In this document: positions 23,401 through 36,714 of the stretch, piece by piece
Layout of the letters: each line of letters starts with the position of its first letter
Position numbering within the stretch: the first letter of the stretch is position 1
Source: Littorina saxatilis
Lineage: Eukaryota; Mollusca; Gastropoda; Littorinimorpha; Littorinidae
DNA: 64,000 bases
Assembly: GCF_037325665.1 (NCBI RefSeq)
Contig: NC_090261.1
Span: 67,646,930 to 67,710,929 of the forward strand
Direction of reading: 5' to 3'
Program-made: the position numbers and the translations under genes
The notes under the pieces: generated by a model
Seen by the model: only the letters and a program-made list of their open reading frames with translations
What the model was told of the DNA's origin: nothing
Database searches by the model: none

Positions 23401-26400
23401 ATTTGACCTTGACAAAGTACAGGAGTCGTCCTGTCAAGGAGATGACTAAGGGCGAAGGCACTGTGCACTTTGAAGTGAAGGCCAAGATTCTGTACAGAGT
23501 GTTCCAGCACGCGAGAGTCAACGGTGGGAAGCCATTACGTCAAGTTCTGGTGCCTCAACCACTTAGGCGCCAGGTGATGGAGGTGGCCCACGACTCTATT
23601 ATGGGAGGTCACCTGGGGGTCAAGAAGACATCGGACAGAATCCAGGCTGCGTTTTACTGGCCAGGACTGCATGCAGATGTGACTCGATTCTGCCGATCGT
23701 GCGATATTTGCCAGAAAACCATACCTCGAGGAAGGGTCCCGAAAGTGCCGTTGCAGAAGATGCCTTTGATCGACCGACCTTTCAAGAGGGTGGCCATTGA
23801 CCTCATCGGCGAGATCAAACCGCCAAGTGAAGAGGGTCATCGTTGGGTACTGACCCTGGTAGACTATGCAACCAGGTACCCAGAAGCCGTGCCTCTGAAG
23901 AAAATTGACACCGAGACTGTTGCCGAGGCACTTGTGGACATTTTCAGCAGAATTGGGGTTCCTGAAGAGATCCTCACAGACCCGGGGACACAGTTTGTCT
24001 CTGAATGCATGGAAGAGGTCAACAGGCTGCTGAGCATTCGTCACTTGACTACGACACCCTATCACCCGATGTGCAATGGGCTGGTCGAAAAATTCAATGC
24101 GACGCTGAAGTCCACGCTGAAGAAACTATGCAGTGAGCAGCCAAGGCAGTGGCATCGCTACATCAATGCCTTGCTGTTTGCATACAGGGAGGTGCCACAA
24201 GAGTCCACTGGATTCTCCCCGTTCGAGCTGATGTACGGGCGGACCGTGAGAGGCCCGATGCAGATACTGAAGGAATTGTGGACGAAAGATGTGGACACAC
24301 CTGAAGTGAAGAACAGTTACCAGTACGTGTTCGAGTTGCGAGAGAAACTGGAGGAGACTCTCGAGATTGCTCGAGAGAACTTGAGAAAGTCTCAGGATAG
24401 TGGAAAGCACTACTACGACCGCAAAGCCGTAAACAGGAAGTTTACACCAGGTAACAAAGTGCTGATACTGCTTCCCACTGATCACAACAAACTACTGATG
24501 CAGTGGAAAGGCCCATACGAGGTTGAGGCCGTGGTAGGGATCAACGACTACAAGGTGAATGTCGGCAAGAAGTCCAAGATCTACCACGCTAACCTCCTGA
24601 AACTGTATGTGGAGAGACCTCCGGAAGCAGTACAGGTCGCAGCAAGTGCGGAAGAACCAGCCAAACTAGACGAGTTCGACGGTGAGGAACTACTGGAGTT
24701 GGGAGACCTCCACAAGAAAGAGGGAGTGGATGACGTCAAGTTAGGACCTGACCTGACGGAAGACCAGCAGAAGGGGCTTTTGTTGGAAAACGTCACCAAG
24801 ATCCTCAATGCGCCACGTCCTGAAACCAAGAAGCAGGTGCGATCCTTCCTTGGATTGGCTGGGTACTACAGAGAGTTCATTCCAAACTTCGCCGCCATAA
24901 CGGCGCCTTTGTCGGACATGACCCGAAAAGGATGCCCCAACCGAATACTCTGGGGACCAGCTCAGGAGAAGGCATACCAGACCGTGCGCGACCTGATGTC
25001 ACGAGACCCGGTGCTACGCCTTCCTGATACTGCCAAAGAGTTCATCTTGCGTACAGACGCATCGGACGAAGGGATCGGCGCCATGCTGATGCAAGAGCAT
25101 GGAGGTAAACCGTTTCCGGTCAGCTATGCCAGCAAGAAACTGTCAGGAGCCGAGAAGAACTACTCGACCATGGAGAAAGAGTGTTTAGCCATCGTGTGGG
25201 GAATCAAGAAATTTGAACTCTACCTCCAAGGGGTGAAATTCGTCTGATCACAAACCCTCACCTACCTGAACTCTGCGAAGTTTGTGAATAATCGTATCAT
25301 GAGGTGGGTGATGTACTTGCAGAACTTTGATATGCGAGTGGAATCGATCAAGGGTTCAGACAATGTTGGAGCAGATTTTCTCAGCCGAGTATGTGATTAA
25401 AACTGTGTTCATTCTCCAACAGACTAATGTACATACCTGGATTTCAATCTGTTATGTATACATAATATGTGTACAGGTAGCGTTTCAATGATTGAAAGAA
25501 ATTAGGTAAATTTCTTCTGGTGTTGGGGGTAATGTTAGGAAACGCTACCGTTGCTGAGCTTTGGTTCAGTTTTGTGTGTTGCATGTAGTTGACTTATTTG
25601 TACTTTGTGGGAAAGTACCGATATTATATTTTGTAAACACAATATTTATGCTTGGACGAGAATGCAGGTGAACTTTCTAGTCCTGTCAAAACAAGTTGTT
25701 TACCATGCTGTTTTAGTCGTGAGTTCGTGGCGTTCGTTCGGATTAAGTGCGTCGGCGCTTTTTGATGTACGTCATAGAGAATGTCGCTAGTTTAGTCCAT
25801 GCACGGCTCGTATAATGTAGTTGTATCGTGTTCGGTCTGGAATATTCTCGAGATTGAGTATTTACTATATATGCCAGCGCGATTTGAATGTTAAAAAAAG
25901 CTTCTATTTGAGTTCTGCTACGATGTGCAGTTGTATGTATTGAATGCTGAATAAATCCTCGAACTCAATTTGACGAGTTGTTTTCTGCTGCTGCGAAGAC
26001 GGGCGACGTAGAATAAAAGAACACAACTATACGACGTTTGAGAACTTGTGGCAATCTCAAGTGTCGTGTAACAGTTAGCACGAATGTAGCCTCGCCATTC
26101 GTATTGGTGCGTTCATTACGCTGTAAAAACCGAATATTTGACAAACTTGCTCAGGTTGGACTTTTAAATCCTGCCATATTAAGTCGGCTGATCAAACAAA
26201 CAAACAAACAAACACACACACAAACGAACAAACAAACAAACAAGAAACATGCAAACAAACAAGTAAACATACATACAAACAAACAAACAAACAAACAAAC
26301 AATCAAAAATACTATGAACAAAAGAAAAAACATTTTAAACTCGAGAGAAAAAAAGCAGAAAGACAGCAGTTATTTGGACCCAATGAAAACAGAATCGAAT

Positions 26401-29400
26401 GATATTCTGTGTCTGGAGATAGCTAATAGTACGTTACGTGGTGAGAGGAACAAAGTCATGCACATTTACAGGGCCGGACCAAATGAGTTGTAAGGGGGGG
26501 AATTCCTCCTTTTTTGGGGGGGAAATTCAGCGAAGTAGCAAAGCCACAAGCGCGCGGCGCGCGAACTAGGGGGGTCCGGGGGCATGCTCCCCCGGAAATT
26601 TTTTGAAAAACGGTTAAAATCTGTGCAATCTGGTGCATTCTGGGCCTTGTTTTGAGGGTTAAGAGCAGCATTGTTTTGGTGCTAAAACTATTGAATAAAA
26701 TTTGTTAGAGACACACACAAAATTTATTAAAAAAACCAAAACCACTCAAAGCAAGGTACATGCTTTTTCCAGGGGTGGGGTTTCGGAACCCCTGGAACCC
26801 CTCCCTGGGTCCGGCCCTGCATTTATGCAAGTCTGTGTCTGAGTGTGTGTCTGTGTCTGAGGTGGTCGGATGAATTACACAATGCAGCTGAACTATTCTG
26901 TTCGTCTTTTTGCAGGAGCTGTGTTCATTCGGTAATTTCCGGTTACTGGACTCCAAAATTTCCAGTCTCATGGAGGCAACAAAGTTTGTTTCAGATATAA
27001 TGGTTAATTTAACTCTGTCTCGTCTGTCCGTTAACCTTTTTCTCGAGTTATCCTGACTCTCCTTAACTACAACGTGGTTGGTGATAAAACTTCCTGATAA
27101 CCCAAGTCTTCACCAGTTATCCTAACCGCAAAGTAGGCCTACATCCCAATATTAAGCGGTTTGATATTATAATAAACTATTTTTCCTCCATGAATACCAG
27201 CTATTGTGTTTTCAGCGTAGCAATAGGGTCCGATATTTAGACGAGACAAGTATAATGCGACGAGTCGAAGACGAGTCGCATTATACTTGTTCGAGTCTAA
27301 ATATCGGACCCTATTGCTACGCTGAAAACATAATAGCGATTATATAGCTGTTATGACCTTGATTTGTTGTTCCAAACTTACAAAATGACAGTTTTTGCGT
27401 CGATGCGTTGATCTCAGGTTTTGATAGCAGACAAACTTCTTACGCGCATCATGTTCGCGCAGACATGCACACCGCTACACGCTTTCTGACTTTGGAAGAA
27501 AAACTGACTCCAAGTGCATTCGATTTCACAACACAGTTGTTGAAACAGCTTTTTAAGTTGTCAGTGTATGCTGTTGTCGATAGAAACATCGCCGCGTGGT
27601 ACAGATGTGTAAACCGGAACCATGCGTCGGCCATTTTTCTCAATATGCTTTTGGATATTGAGTAAAATGGCCGACTTCGGCAGCAATATGCATTGATGAT
27701 CTGGAGAGACCATCCAATCACAGCCCCCGAATTCCCCCACGTGTTCATCAGAATAGCTATATTTGTTTCATACTCAGGGATGTCTAAATCTGCTGCAAGA
27801 GCTGAATGTCCATGCTTCTTATAGTTTAAAAAGCCAGCTAGGACACTCTCTTTGTGAAACCTGCGCTGTGCCTACATTTGTAACGCCTGTTGACCGGCTT
27901 GCCTTCATTGTTATTTGATTGTGTCTGCATCTGATACTGCAGCTTCTACATAAAGCCTTTGCTGAAATCTGTCGAGGCTCTGTTTATAAGAGTGTTTCTT
28001 AAGTGATGGACAATTGTCACTTTGAATTGCTGTTTGATTGACAGGGCGACGCGGCAGTAGTCTCCCTTTCACAGCAGCTGCCCTGCAGAGTTGTCAGCCG
28101 ACCTTCAGCACTGAGCTATTTATAGCGCTAGCCCAAGCGTTCAGTGGCAAGAAGCCTACTTCAGCATGCCACAAAGCCTCTGGAACAAACTGGAACGCCT
28201 GGAGCTCTCAGCCTTAAAACTGGCTCTGGGCGTTCCAAAAGGGGCCATAAACTGTCTCGCCTATCAGGAAGCAGGCATGATCCCCCTGAAGGAAGAATGT
28301 CACCTCCGCTGCGCTCAGTTCGTTGCTCGAGCATCGGCTGTACCCAACACTGTACAGGAAGTGTTCACGGCAACCTTCCATCCGACACAAACCTCCTGGC
28401 ACGAGACCTGGAAAGAAAAGAAAACATGCTTGGCGGAGCGGTACGAAACCCTCCACGACCATACCATAGATGTACTGACCCAGTGCCAAATTGACCAGAC
28501 ACGAATGGCTGAGCTGCCAACCAATCCGTACCCATCATGGCTGATCGAAAAGCCACAGATCAGCCACACGTATGGCGACGCAGTTTCCAAAAAGGAGAAC
28601 CCACTCCTCCTAGCGACCATGGCCAGGGAGATTCTGGACGGCAGGCTCCGCAACTACCTCAAAGTCTACACGGACGGCTCTGTCCTGGACAACGGCGAGG
28701 TGGGTTGTGCTTTTGCGATCCCAGAGTTCAACTTGGTGCGAAAATATAAACTAAACGAGGGGGTCAGTATCTTCACGGCGGAGATGTATGCCATTCTCAT
28801 GGCCTGCTCCCACGTGAACGACAACATGGCCATACCCATGGGAGTGGCAATCCTCTCAGACTCGAAATCCTCCTTGCAAGCGCTGGCAAGCGAGACAGGC
28901 AACAGACCAGAACTCCGCATGGAAATCCAGGCTCTATGTCACCAAATTATGGTTCGGGGCACCGACCTCGTTCTCATGTGGTTACCATCCCACACAGGCA
29001 TCAGGGGCAATGACCTGGCTGACAGGGCAGCAAAAGCCGCGGCCCTCTCCGAGGGCCCGGTCCTAGACCTGAAATATTCGGTCACAGAAGCGAAAGGCAA
29101 ACTGGCTAAGGCTGTGAGAAAAGGGTATGGCGAGACCCTCAAGGAAAGATGCACAAAGCACGGATGGCTAGCGCTGCCTCCGGACAGAAAGGGCCACCAT
29201 CACCCGTTCCCCCTGAAGGAGATGCAGTTGCTCCGGCGCATTCGCACCGTGAGCTCCTACTACTCCTTCACCTTCCCCCGCTGCGAATGTGGAATGGCCC
29301 TAGACTTCCACCACCTCTTCGCAGGTTGCCAACCTCTGACCCCGGAGATGGCAACACTCTCCCAGTACAGGACTTCCCACGGACTAAGTCTACACGACTT

Positions 29401-29982
29401 CCTCCGACCTCATCAGTCCCTCGGCCTGATACCGATGAGAACCTTGACCCGTTCCATCCTGAAATCGTCTGTTGCCAAATGGTTCTGAGGATGCTGGAGA
29501 TGCAGGCCCAGCCAGAACCAGTTCAGACTTTCGAAGGATACCCCCAAACACCCCATCCTGTCAGGCCCACCCCCATTCCTGAAATCGTCTGTGGCCAAAT
29601 GGCTCTGAGGTTGCTGGAGGCATAGGCCCAGCCAGATCCAGTTCAGACCTTAGAAGGACCTCCCCCCAATCCTCCCTCCTGCTGCCAACCGTCGAAAGGA
29701 CAAGGAACCCAGAGGTCTGTTGGTAGAGCCTTGGCCCTGGAAAGGACAGGGTTCCCGACCCTCTATCTTGCACAGGCCGGTCGAGCCTAGCCTCTGGACA
29801 GGCACGGAACCTGGCAACCTGCCAGTTGAGCCGTGTCCATGGAAGGGGGAAGGTTCCCGGACCTGTGCCCCATGGTTTTTTTTTGTTTGTTTTTTTTATT
29901 GTTTTTTTTATATTTTTTTTTTATATGTGGGTGTGGGTAAGTACCACAACCACTTAAGGTTCCCCATATTAAACTATGTGTA

Positions 29983-30015
<33 letters not shown>

Positions 30016-31802
30016 CTCCCTCGTACCACAACCATCTAAGGTTCCCCATATTAAACTATGTGTATCTATGTTTATATCAATAGTAAATGTCTATGTGTTT
30101 ATTGTTAGTAAATGTTCTACGTTACATGTATTATGAGTGTATCTTAGGTCTACATATTAATCTAGCTGGATGATCTCGGCATAGCACATCTTACTTCATT
30201 AAGCTACAAATTATTTGCTATTACTATTATTATTGCTATTATTATTATTATTATTATTATGAACCAACCACTTCCTTCGCTGCACCTGCCCACCTGCCGT
30301 GTTTTCCGCCGACGGGGCCGAAATCGCGTGTGGCCCGTGCACTTGTAAGTTATTCCTTACTCTTTAATTATTTACTATTATTATTATTATTGTTATTACT
30401 ATTATTTTTATTATGAACAAATCATTTCCTTCGCTGCACTCGCCCACCTGCCGTGTTTCCGCCGGCGGGGCCGAGGTCGCGTGTGTCCCGTGCGCTAGGC
30501 TTATAGTTAATGCCACGTTACATTCATATATTCCATGTGTCACCTTAGGTGTATATATTAGATTAGACAGCCAGCCTCTGCCTACCATATCTGAGACGTC
30601 CGTCTCTTTTGGGAGGAGGAGGGTGGCCTTTGTAGCTGTGCGAGAGTATGCGAACGACTGTGTATGACAGTGTAAATAGCCTATCCTCTTTTTCTCACCC
30701 CCACCCCAGAGGGGGTTACAGAGACACATCTCTGGCCTCCTCACCTGATCCCCTTCCCATGCCTCTGTAGACAGAGGGTGCCATAAAGGCGTTGATGAAT
30801 AAACCGACACAAAGTCGCAGCCCTGTACATATGTTTTTAACCGGCCAGTATAGGTCCTAGGGAGGACCGGGTTTGCTTTTCGCCAGTTGACTAGCCGCCG
30901 AATCCACAAGTACGTAGAGGGTGCCTCAGCTTCTCCACCACGACCCTCCTTGGTCTGACACTCACTCCTTTGCCATGATCAGTCGGATGCCACTTTTCAC
31001 AATTTTATTCTAAAGTACCAACAAATCAAATCAATTCCCTTCCGGAATAGCAACGTTCCACGTTTCTTGAATACAAAAGCATTTCTGCCTCGGAATGAAA
31101 GAATAAATCTCTACAATCGTGTATCTCCTGCAAGGAATTGATTTTAAATCCTGTTCTTCCAGCATTTCCATTACGGAAAGTAAAAGTTTTTTTGTTTTTT
31201 GTTTTTTTGTTTTTTGTTGTTGCTCATCTTCACCCAGGCACACATCGTAGAGCTTCGGCTCTGATATCTTTGACCCAAATTGCTCTAAGCAGAGAGGTCG
31301 TTAAACTGTATTTTCGTCGTTCAGTGGCTGCGGGTTTGACATCTGTGGATTCTAGAGAGTTGTTTGTGATAGGGTCTGACGACTGCTGTCCCCTGATACG
31401 CGCTTGCAAACCTTTGAGTTCACATAGCAGATTTTTTTTATAACTAATGTATTTTTTAATTTTTTTTAGATGCATCATTATCTGGATTGTCTTCGATCGA
31501 AAAAAACGAACTTGCTGTGCAGCTTATCCGCTGTCTGCGCCTTTTTGCGTTAAATAAAATCCAGTTTCTTCTTCTTCTTTCGCGTACAATGTACAATACG
31601 GTACATATAAATTTTGCCCAAACTCACTGCTTCACTGGCTTTGTCTCCTGATGTAATTGGAGTGTTTGGGGGGCAAATGGTTACACTTGATTGATGTGTG
31701 GCAGTGTGGCCGGGCTGTTCGAGCAGTTCCTGGTACGACTGGAGGAGGACTACAATGGACAAAAGGAGACGATCAAGACACTCATACCCAAGGTACAGGG
31801 TA

Positions 31803-31859
<57 letters not shown>

Positions 31860-31875
31860 TGTGTGTGTTGTGTGT

Positions 31876-31913
<38 letters not shown>

Positions 31914-34900
31914 ACCGTTATTAGCATAGAGAGAACATTTTGGCAAAGAAAGTTTCGACAGAGACATCAGAGACCAACTTTGTGTGATGACCTACTTTGA
32001 TTTGTGTGATGACCTACTTTGTGTTTCACGTGCAGGTGATGTGCGGCCTGACACTGACGAAGAAAGGCCTGACAGAGACAGAGATCAGAGAGATGCTGGA
32101 CGTGCCCTCCGCCGCCTGGTCACCCGTCTATTTCTCCATCAAGGACTTCATCCTTGACCACTCCGGTCTCCTCACGTGAGTTTATCGACACACGCCGCTC
32201 GATGAGAAAAATGTTCAAGTAACGAAGGGTTGCCTTTCTGTTTGTCTTTTTAAATCTCCCTTCCCTCTCCTTCTTTCTTCCTTTCATTTTTATTTTCCCT
32301 CCTTCTTTTCTTCCGTTCTTCTCTCCTTCTCTTCTTCCTGTCTTCATTCCTTCTTCCATCCTCTCCTCACTTCGCCCAAAGACACTCCAGGCTACGCTTG
32401 GCATATTCTTGATTCACTGATGGCTCCCTCACTGGTGTGGCCACTGTGTCTTTTCAGCATGGCTGTTTTTCTTCCTCCCTTCCTTCCTTCCTCCCTGTCT
32501 TTCTTCCTTCCTTCCTTCCTTCCTTCCTTCCTTCCTTCCTTCCTTCCTCCCTTTCTTCCTCCCTTTCTTCCTCCCTTCCTTCCTTCCTTCCTTCCTCCCT
32601 CCCTTCCTCCCTACCTTCCTTCCTTCATCCTCTCACCACTTCGCTCCAAGACACTCCAGGGTAGGCTTGGAAAATCTTTGATTCACTGGCCCCCTACTGG
32701 TGTGGCAACTTAGTTATGAGACCAAGGGTAGGGCGGATGGTTGCGAGAGAGGTCATAGCTGTCAAGGGAGGGGGGAATGTTTACAGCGCCGTTTGCGGGG
32801 CTGTGCGCAGTACACGCCAATATTAAGCTCAGGCACCGTCGCTACTGACGCGCCTCAGTTATATACCGGACAGCGCATCCTTATACCAGAACAAAATGCA
32901 CCGCACTATTCTGGCCTTCTGGCCTCATCTCCAAGGCAGATTGATAGGAAGAGGTGTAAGTCACACCGGCCCTACATAGTCTTGAGTCGAGCGTTTGAAA
33001 ATGCCTGAGCTTGAAGGCGGGTGTAACTTACACCTGTTGGTATCAGTCTGCCTTAGAGATGAGGACGACAGATGGCCAGAATAGCGCGCTGCATTGTCCT
33101 GCATAGAACTAAGGCGGACACCAGTTCTGGGGACAGAAAAACCAAGGTAGCATAGCAGCGTCAGTGCCTGAGCTAAACATTGGCGGGCACTGCTCTCAGC
33201 CCGGCACAAGACACTAAACATTTCCCGTCCCTTCACCTCTCTCGCCCCTAGGCCTACCCTTGGTCTCATGCCTGTACAGGCTCAGGCATTTCCAAACGCT
33301 GGACTCAAGACTACATTGTGTGTCTCCAGCCTGGCCTTCCAGGAGCTGCGCGAGGCGGTCCACAGGAGGTACATGTCCACCAAGAAGGAGAAGGACCAGT
33401 ACCTCAGGATCATGATTGCCTATTTCCAGAAACAGCGCAAGGTCAGTTTACTACATAAGACATACGATTGTATTGTGACAACCACGTGCAGGACACAGGA
33501 ATGTTGCTTGGATTTTAAAAAAGAATAGCGAAAAGGAAATGCAAATGGCTACCTACAAAAACCACTTATTAACATAATCTTTATCTACGGTGGAACCCCC
33601 CTTATAAGACTCCCAATTTAAGACTTCCTCTCTTTTAAGACGTTGCTTTTTCAGATGTTCTGTTTATAGCGTCTTTTAATTTACCTCCAATGAAAGACTC
33701 GCTCCTTTTTAAGACCTGCTTTTATTGAGATTTGTGAGGATCTTTAAAGGGGGGTTCCACTGTATCATTGGAACATAATGTAAGCCTATGAGTCCTATTG
33801 TTGGAACATAATGTAAGCCTATGAGTCCTATCGTTGGAACATAATGTAAGCCTATGAGTCCTATCGTTGGAACATAATGTAAGCCTATGAGTCCTATCAT
33901 TGGAACATAATGTAAGCCTATGAGTCCTATCGTTGGAACATAATGTAAGCCTATGAGTCCTATCATTGGAACATAATGTAAGCCTATGAGTCCTATCATT
34001 GGAACATAATGTAAGCCTATGAGTCCTATCATTGGAACATAATGTAAGCCTATGAGTCCTATCATTGGAACATAATGTAAGCCTATGAGTCCTATCATTG
34101 GAACATAATGTAAGCCTATGAGTCCTATTGTTGGAACATAATGTAAGCCTATGAGTCCTATCATTGAAACATAATGTAAGCCGTATGAGTCCTATCATTG
34201 GAACATAATGTAAGCCTATGAGTCCTATCATTGGAACGTAATGTAAGCCTATGAGTCCTATCATTGGAACATAATGTAAACCTATGAGTCCTATCATTGG
34301 AACATAATGTAAGCCTATGAGTCATATCATTGGAACGTAATGTAAGCCTATGAGTCCTATTGTTGGAACATAATGTAAGCCTATGAGTCCTATTGTTGGA
34401 ACATAATGCGAAAATTTGCGATTTGTCGGCTGCTCCGTCATCCTGCTCAAGAGGAGAAACCGCAACACTGTACATCTTGTTGCTACATGTTGACTCAATG
34501 TTATTTATTGGCTCACACGAATGGATTTGTTTGTTACTTCACACAGACGATGTTTGTTTGTTGGTTGACACAACCAAAACATACGTTTTTGTTACCTATA
34601 ACTAGTTCAATTTGTTTATCCTGACTGCATTTTGTTCGAAATAAGCTCTAAATGTGAAGCAAATAAAACTTGTTACTATATACTATGGCTTTTTGTTATC
34701 TGTTTTGTGTGTTTGGATCCCATGTTACGTTAAACATGTGTGATGTTACACAACTTTCTGACCACCCCTCGTATCCAAAAAGCATAAACGTATCTTTTGT
34801 TTGGCATGGCAACGTGACATATGTCTATATCTTTTACATAAACCGTAAAAACAACCTATTCAGACACTTTCAATTTTCACGAAGCATGTCACGCTTTTGG

Positions 34901-36090
34901 TCGTACACAGCTTTGTGGAAGGACCCACATGTGTCCGTGTGTTGCACGTGTCTGCCTGCCTACCCGTATACCCGCGTGCCTGCCTGTATGCCTGCATTCA
35001 TGTGCGTTCGTGTGTGTGTACAGTTGTTTGCAGCGTCAGTCAACCTGGAGAACGCCGCAGTGGGACGAGTGGCACAAGAACTCCCCTGGCTGCTGCAAAT
35101 GCTGGGTGACAGGGACCTGCTGATCGACACTCTCGTCGACATGGTGGTCTTCGGACGAATGTTTATGTAGGTAGCCATTTGCATTTTCCTTTTGCTATTT
35201 TCTTTTTAAAGATACAGCCCTGGCTGATTCCCTTGAATTCAAAGGGCTGAAAAAATCAAGAATTAATCAGTTTTGCAATATATATGCTTTAAATACCATT
35301 TTAGTGCACCATGCGATTAATTTGACCAACCAGGATTGATTATTGAATACCGCCCTGAATCGCTCTCTCGAGTTCAAAGGGGTGAAATACCAAGAATGCA
35401 TCAGTTTTGCCATTATATGTTTTAAAGACAATTTTAGTGCACCATGTGATTAATTTGACCAACCAGGATTTATTATTGAATTCCGCCCTGAATCACTCCT
35501 TCGAAATGAAAGGGATGAAAAGGCACGAGTGAAACAGAACCAAACAACAAGCAATTAAGGTCTGTTATAGGAACGTCTAATTGTGCAAAACAAAACGTTT
35601 CGGTCACTGATCTTCGACCCAGCAGTCTTTTAAGTGGACAGACAGAAGAACACATATAATACAGAAAATAATCAATCTCGTTTGTGTCTTCGGGACGAGC
35701 TTCTGGACAATTTGTCAGATGATTTATTTTCTGTATTATATGTGTTCGTCTGTCTGTCCACATAAAAGATCGTTAGGTCGAAGATCAATAACCGTAACGT
35801 GTTGTTTTGTCACAATTAAACGTTCTTTTAACGTACCTTGCTTGTTTTTTATTCTGAATTTTGAAACGTTGACAGTTTATTTGTTTTTGTATGTCTGATC
35901 AAGAATGAATCAGTGTTTCAATACATCTTTTACATACATTTTTGTGCACAGTGTGACTTATTTGACTAATCACGAATTATTTTAGATGACGGACTAAATC
36001 GTTATGCGGTCAGACCGGAACCCTTTTGTTTATTTCTTAGAATATAACCTGACAAAACGATAACTGTGTGTATATATATATATATATATA

Positions 36091-36177
<87 letters not shown>

Positions 36178-36673
36178 CAGGGACGAGGAGTACGAGCTGA
36201 TGGAGATGTGGCGTAGCACGGGCATATCGGGCGAGCAGATCGCACAGCTCTACCTGACCTCCATAGAGGAGCGCCGTCAGAGGTTCGTCAAGGAAGCTAC
36301 CAAGAGCACCGTCAACCAAGTGATTGAGCTATTTGTAAGTTGTCTGTAGGAATGCGTAACTGTAGAAATATTATTATTAAGGTTTATAGCCAGCCTCCCA
36401 CACCTGTATGTATGCAGGTGTTGTTCTGTACACTTTATAGCCAGCATGTCACACCTGTTTGGTACCTGCTGTGTGCAGGTGTTGTCCTACCTGGACGCCC
36501 TGACCTACTTCTTGGAGCTCAACCATTTCACACAGGCTGCGGAGGGGGTGCTGCGACAGCGTCTTGCTGTACTGGTCAGTTGGAATCAGCTAGTTGTCTC
36601 TGGGGCCGGATCTTGGCAGGGGGCGGGGGGGGGGGGGGGGGTCGTCCTGTGTTCCTTGTTATATGTATGTGTT

Positions 36674-36714
<41 letters not shown>

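Larger units (their letters stand above)
20577..26073 (+). mobile_element. Ty3/Gypsy-type LTR retrotransposon, broken, young
   Basis: Two 541-bp long terminal repeats enclose an internal region, with the 5-bp target duplication GTTAG (20572-20576 and 26074-26078). Parts seen, left to right: a primer-binding-type TGGGGGCC just after the left LTR; a gag-like region (about 21.6-22.7 kb) with a long Gln/Glu/Arg coiled-coil; a CCHC zinc knuckle (about 22.57 kb); a protease-like segment (about 22.9-23.1 kb); an integrase with HHCC finger and DDE core (about 23.55-24.6 kb); and an RNase H region (about 25.0-25.25 kb). Integrase lies upstream of RNase H, the pol order known from the Gmr1-like group of Ty3/Gypsy elements. 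The element is a fossil with perhaps two or three breaks. The LTRs look essentially identical, so insertion was recent. It sits in the sense orientation within intron 9. Confidence 0.9.
28107..30800 (+). mobile_element. 5'-truncated RNase H-bearing LINE (intron 10)
   Basis: It holds the C-terminal part of a non-LTR retrotransposon polyprotein (ORF 28166-29488) followed by a long 3' untranslated part. The 3' part has an internal 114-bp duplication (about 29468-29560 and 29582-29665), T-rich tracts at 29877-30015, and a repeated GC-rich segment (about 30265-30345 and 30415-30498). It probably ends near the GATGAATAAACCGAC at about 30793. Reverse-transcriptase and endonuclease parts are absent, typical of 5' truncation on insertion. 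An RNase H domain fits the I-like/Jockey-related LINE clades. Confidence 0.75.
26916..36334 (+). other. Exons 10-15: post-NACHT helical/winged-helix region (residues 478-712)
   Basis: Exon 10 (68 nt) joins exon 11 in phase 2, giving [19 protein letters not shown], which supports the weak GTTTGT donor at 26984. Exon 12 contains [14 protein letters not shown], typical of the winged-helix module after NACHT ATPases, then [19 protein letters not shown]. Exons 13-15 are helical and contain [17 protein letters not shown] and [14 protein letters not shown]. The exon 14 donor is GTAGGT at 35167, joining in phase 2. Reading straight through instead meets a stop, so the splice is required. Confidence 0.8.

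Noticed and set aside
27408-27665. 85-codon ORF
   Set aside because: Lies within a non-coding hairpin-ended repeat in intron 10; no homology recognised.
33709-34475. Minus-strand repeat ORFs of 104-191 codons
   Set aside because: 33-bp minisatellite artefacts.
34897-35170. Longer ORF reading through exon 14 upstream of 35024
   Set aside because: Upstream part is TG-rich intron. Phase with exon 13 requires the acceptor at 35023.
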